Of a stretch of 7,887 bases of DNA, positions 6,333-7,887 are shown one piece after another. How positions within the stretch are numbered: position 1 is the first letter of the stretch; each line of letters starts with the position of its first letter. Made by a program: the position numbers and the translations under genes. Origin of the DNA: an uncultured Comamonadaceae bacterium (GTDB lineage: Bacteria > Pseudomonadota > Gammaproteobacteria > Burkholderiales > Burkholderiaceae_C). Location of the stretch: assembly GCA_937871735.1 (NCBI GenBank), contig CALMOI010000169.1:1-7887 (forward strand), read 5' to 3'. The notes below the pieces were generated by a model. The model worked only from the letters and a program-made list of their open reading frames with translations, was not told the DNA's origin and did not search any database.

Positions 6333-7769
6333 TCAATGTCCTGCGGTATCGGGGGCAGCAGCGGAGCTGGCGGCGTTGAAGGAGGTCAGCGCGCCGGGCG
6401 AGGTGCCGGTCAGCGCGGTTTGTAAGTCGGTGTCGGCGAGCCAGAAGTCGCGTTGCGCTTCGATGGCGCTGCTGACGGCTTGGGCTTGGGCGCGGGTGTC
6501 GGCCAGCAAGTCCCAGACCGACAACAGCATGCCGTTGTAGCGCAGCAGGGTTTCATCGCTGAGCAGCTTGCGCAGGGGCACGATGTCGTCGCGGTACTGG
6601 CGCGCCAGGGTGTAGGCGGCTTGCCAGCCCTGGCCCGCCTCGCGCGCTTCGGAGCGGGCGCGTAGCGCCACGTCGCGCACTTGGGCGGTGGCTTGCTGGT
6701 ACTGGGCTTGGGCACGGGCGTTGCGGGCGCTGCCCCAGTCAAAGAGGGGCAGCGGCAGCTCCAGCTCCCAGCCGTGGGCGCTGCTGCGGCCTGCGGCGTC
6801 CCAGGCGGTGTTGCGCTTCAGGCTCAAGTCCAGCCCGCTGATGTAGCCGGTGACGCGGGTCAGGCCCAGGCTGTCGGCGGTGTAGCGGTGGGCATCGACG
6901 GCGGCGCGCACATCCAGCCGCTCGCGCAGGGCGCTGGCTTCGAGGTCGTCCAGGCTGCGGGCTTGGGGCGGCAGCTCGGGCAGTTGCGCGGGCAGTTGCA
7001 GGCGGGCGCTGTCTACGCCCAGCAGGCGCGCCAGTTGCTCTTTGCGGCTGACGGCGGTTTGCCGGGCGCGGGTCAGTTGTGCGCTGGCTTCGGCCAGTTG
7101 CACCTGTTCTTTGGCTTGCTGGTAGCGGCTCCAGTTGCCGACTTGGGTCATCCGGTGCGCCAGCTCGGCGGCAGCTTCGGTGGCGGTACGGGCCACGGCG
7201 GCGTAGTCGGCCATTTGCTGGGCGGCGACGGCGTGCGTCCAGGCTTTGCGGGTGTCGGCAGCGAGGCGGATCACGTCTTGCGCGGCTTGCAATTGCGCCA
7301 GCGCGTGTTGGTGGTTTTGCCATTCGATGCGCCAAGGCAGCGTCAGCAGGCCCAGCACGTCCAGACGCAGCGTGCGTTCCAGGCTGAGCGCATCGCCCTC
7401 GGTCAAGCGGCTGAAGGCGAAGTGCGGGTTGGGCAGCGTGCCGACTTGGGTGCGGTCGGCTTCGCTGATGTCGAGCTGCGCCAGGCTGGCTTGCAGGCCG
7501 GGGTTGTTGAGCAGCGCAATCTGCACAGCGCTGGCGGCGCTGAGTGGTTGGGCCAGCAGGGTGGCCAGACGGCGCTCGGCGGCCTCGTCAGGGCTGGGGG
7601 CCAGGGCAGCGGCATCGACGGGCGTGCCTGCTCGGCCTTGCACCAGTGTGCTGACGGCTAGTCGTTGCCCGTCGGGGGGCGCGGTGGCGCAGCCTGCTAA
7701 AGCCAGCACCAAAGCCGAGCCCCAGCAGGCGGTGGCCCACCTGGGGCGTGAGGGGGAAGTTGAAATCAT
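6333..7769 (-). CDS. TolC-family outer-membrane factor lipoprotein (CzcC/CusC-like)
   Basis: This 478-residue protein belongs to the outer-membrane efflux family, whose members form the trimeric outer-membrane channel of tripartite efflux or secretion systems. The N-terminus is a lipoprotein signal with lipobox LAGC and Cys27 as the predicted lipidated residue. Two repeats typical of the family follow, roughly 75-255 and 275-455. Each has long Ala/Gln-rich helices and a beta segment: TLPNPHFAFSRL (111-122) in the first, ELPLPLFDWGSARN (337-350) in the second. GNWSRYQQAKEQ (211-222) resembles the helix start common in CzcC/CusC-type proteins. ATG 7769 is chosen because AGGAG lies 7 bases upstream and gives a proper lipoprotein signal; a TTG at 7811 would place 14 extra residues before it. 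The start overlaps the upstream stop as ATGA, and the stop lies 2 bases before the oxidase ATG. The substrate is unknown; metal is inferred from the oxidase neighbour. Confidence 0.92.
   Translation of the reverse strand: MISTSPSRPRWATACWGSALVLALAGCATAPPDGQRLAVSTLVQGRAGTPVDAAALAPSPDEAAERRLATLLAQPLSAASAVQIALLNNPGLQASLAQLDISEADRTQVGTLPNPHFAFSRLTEGDALSLERTLRLDVLGLLTLPWRIEWQNHQHALAQLQAAQDVIRLAADTRKAWTHAVAAQQMADYAAVARTATEAAAELAHRMTQVGNWSRYQQAKEQVQLAEASAQLTRARQTAVSRKEQLARLLGVDSARLQLPAQLPELPPQARSLDDLEASALRERLDVRAAVDAHRYTADSLGLTRVTGYISGLDLSLKRNTAWDAAGRSSAHGWELELPLPLFDWGSARNARAQAQYQQATAQVRDVALRARSEAREAGQGWQAAYTLARQYRDDIVPLRKLLSDETLLRYNGMLLSVWDLLADTRAQAQAVSSAIEAQRDFWLADTDLQTALTGTSPGALTSFNAASSAAAPDTAGH
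6339..6344 (-). promoter_or_regulatory. Ribosome-binding site that decides the oxidase start
   Basis: On the minus strand GCAGGA ends 8 bases before ATG 6330. It leaves only 2 bases before the alternative TTG at 6336, which is too close. The site lies inside the last codons of the outer-membrane factor gene, consistent with coupled translation. Confidence 0.65.
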
Positions 7770-7887
7770 TGGGAATCTCCTGAAACGCGCAGGGCCAACG
7801 GCACCGCGCAAACATGCATCTGCCAGCGGTTGTCACCGCACGGCAGACGCACCACGGGTGGGGCGTTCAGGAAATCGGGGGTTTCAG
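7766..7887 (-). CDS. C-terminal end of an unrecognised protein, cut by the right edge
   Basis: A minus-strand frame is open from the right edge for 39 codons, starting ETPDFLNAPPVVRLP and ending ALRVSGDSQ, with a TGA that overlaps the next gene's ATG as ATGA. That overlap, the operon direction and GC-rich third codon positions support a real gene. Two cysteines (in LPCGDN and HVCAV) and one histidine are present, but the fragment is too short to assign a family. Given its place as the preceding gene of a TolC-type factor and multicopper oxidase operon, a metal-related role is possible but only inferred. A competing minus-strand frame that starts inside this stretch has no such overlap with the next gene. 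Confidence 0.6.
   Translation of the reverse strand, partial: ETPDFLNAPPVVRLPCGDNRWQMHVCAVPLALRVSGDSQ
7776..7781 (-). promoter_or_regulatory. Strong ribosome-binding site for the outer-membrane factor
   Basis: On the minus strand AGGAGA is centred upstream of ATG 7769, with AGGAG ending 7 bases before it. It lies within the final codons of the preceding gene. Its position fixes the start at 7769 and makes the lipoprotein signal begin correctly. Confidence 0.75.

Noticed and set aside
6681..7661. A 326-codon open frame on the plus strand
   Set aside because: It is antisense to the outer-membrane factor and gives Gly/Gln/Val-rich low-complexity sequence, as expected from the reverse frame of a GC-rich gene.
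7809..7811. TTG start for the outer-membrane factor
   Set aside because: It would put 14 residues ahead of a good lipoprotein signal. ATG 7769 has AGGAG at the correct distance and an ATGA overlap with the preceding gene.
1..7887. tRNA, rRNA, CRISPR arrays, insertion sequences or a phage-defence system
   Set aside because: No repeat-spacer pattern, transposase motif, terminal repeat pair or structural RNA was seen. Nearly every base is accounted for by the coding regions described.

Overview
The window reads as three blocks. Bases 1 to about 300 encode a C-terminal piece of PolC, the DNA polymerase III alpha subunit of Firmicutes. Without a stop or frameshift this reading frame runs into a DUF1631 protein of a type known from beta- and gammaproteobacteria. 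PolC is not a proteobacterial enzyme, so the first 300 bases and the remainder probably come from different organisms. A chimeric contig is the simplest explanation, but the sequence alone cannot exclude a real fusion.

From about 300 to 4924 there are two tandem, same-strand DUF1631 genes. They are clear paralogues: they share a middle LGPW/DLIWST block and a C-terminal block starting GxWxEL. The first lacks its native N-terminus (about 40 residues by comparison with the second); the second is complete at 820 residues from an ATG 14 bases after the first gene's stop. The family has no assigned function that I can name with confidence. Codon use and gene content suggest Burkholderiales, perhaps Comamonadaceae (inference).

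From 4921 to the right edge, three genes run leftwards as a tight operon. In transcription order they are an unrecognised gene of which only the last 39 codons are present, an outer-membrane factor lipoprotein of the TolC/CzcC/CusC type, and a periplasmic multicopper oxidase with a Tat-like signal. The gene boundaries are an ATGA overlap and a 2-base gap, so translation is probably coupled. A role in copper or other metal handling is likely. No RND pump or membrane-fusion protein is visible, and the promoter lies outside the window.

The second DUF1631 gene and the oxidase converge with stop codons overlapping by four bases, so there is no intergenic space. G+C rises sharply at this point: sampled 60-base lines give 47-55% on the left and 65-72% on the right. 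Perfect hairpins lie in the last codons of both DUF1631 genes. There is no gene-free stretch above 300 bases, and I saw no tRNA, rRNA, CRISPR array or insertion sequence.
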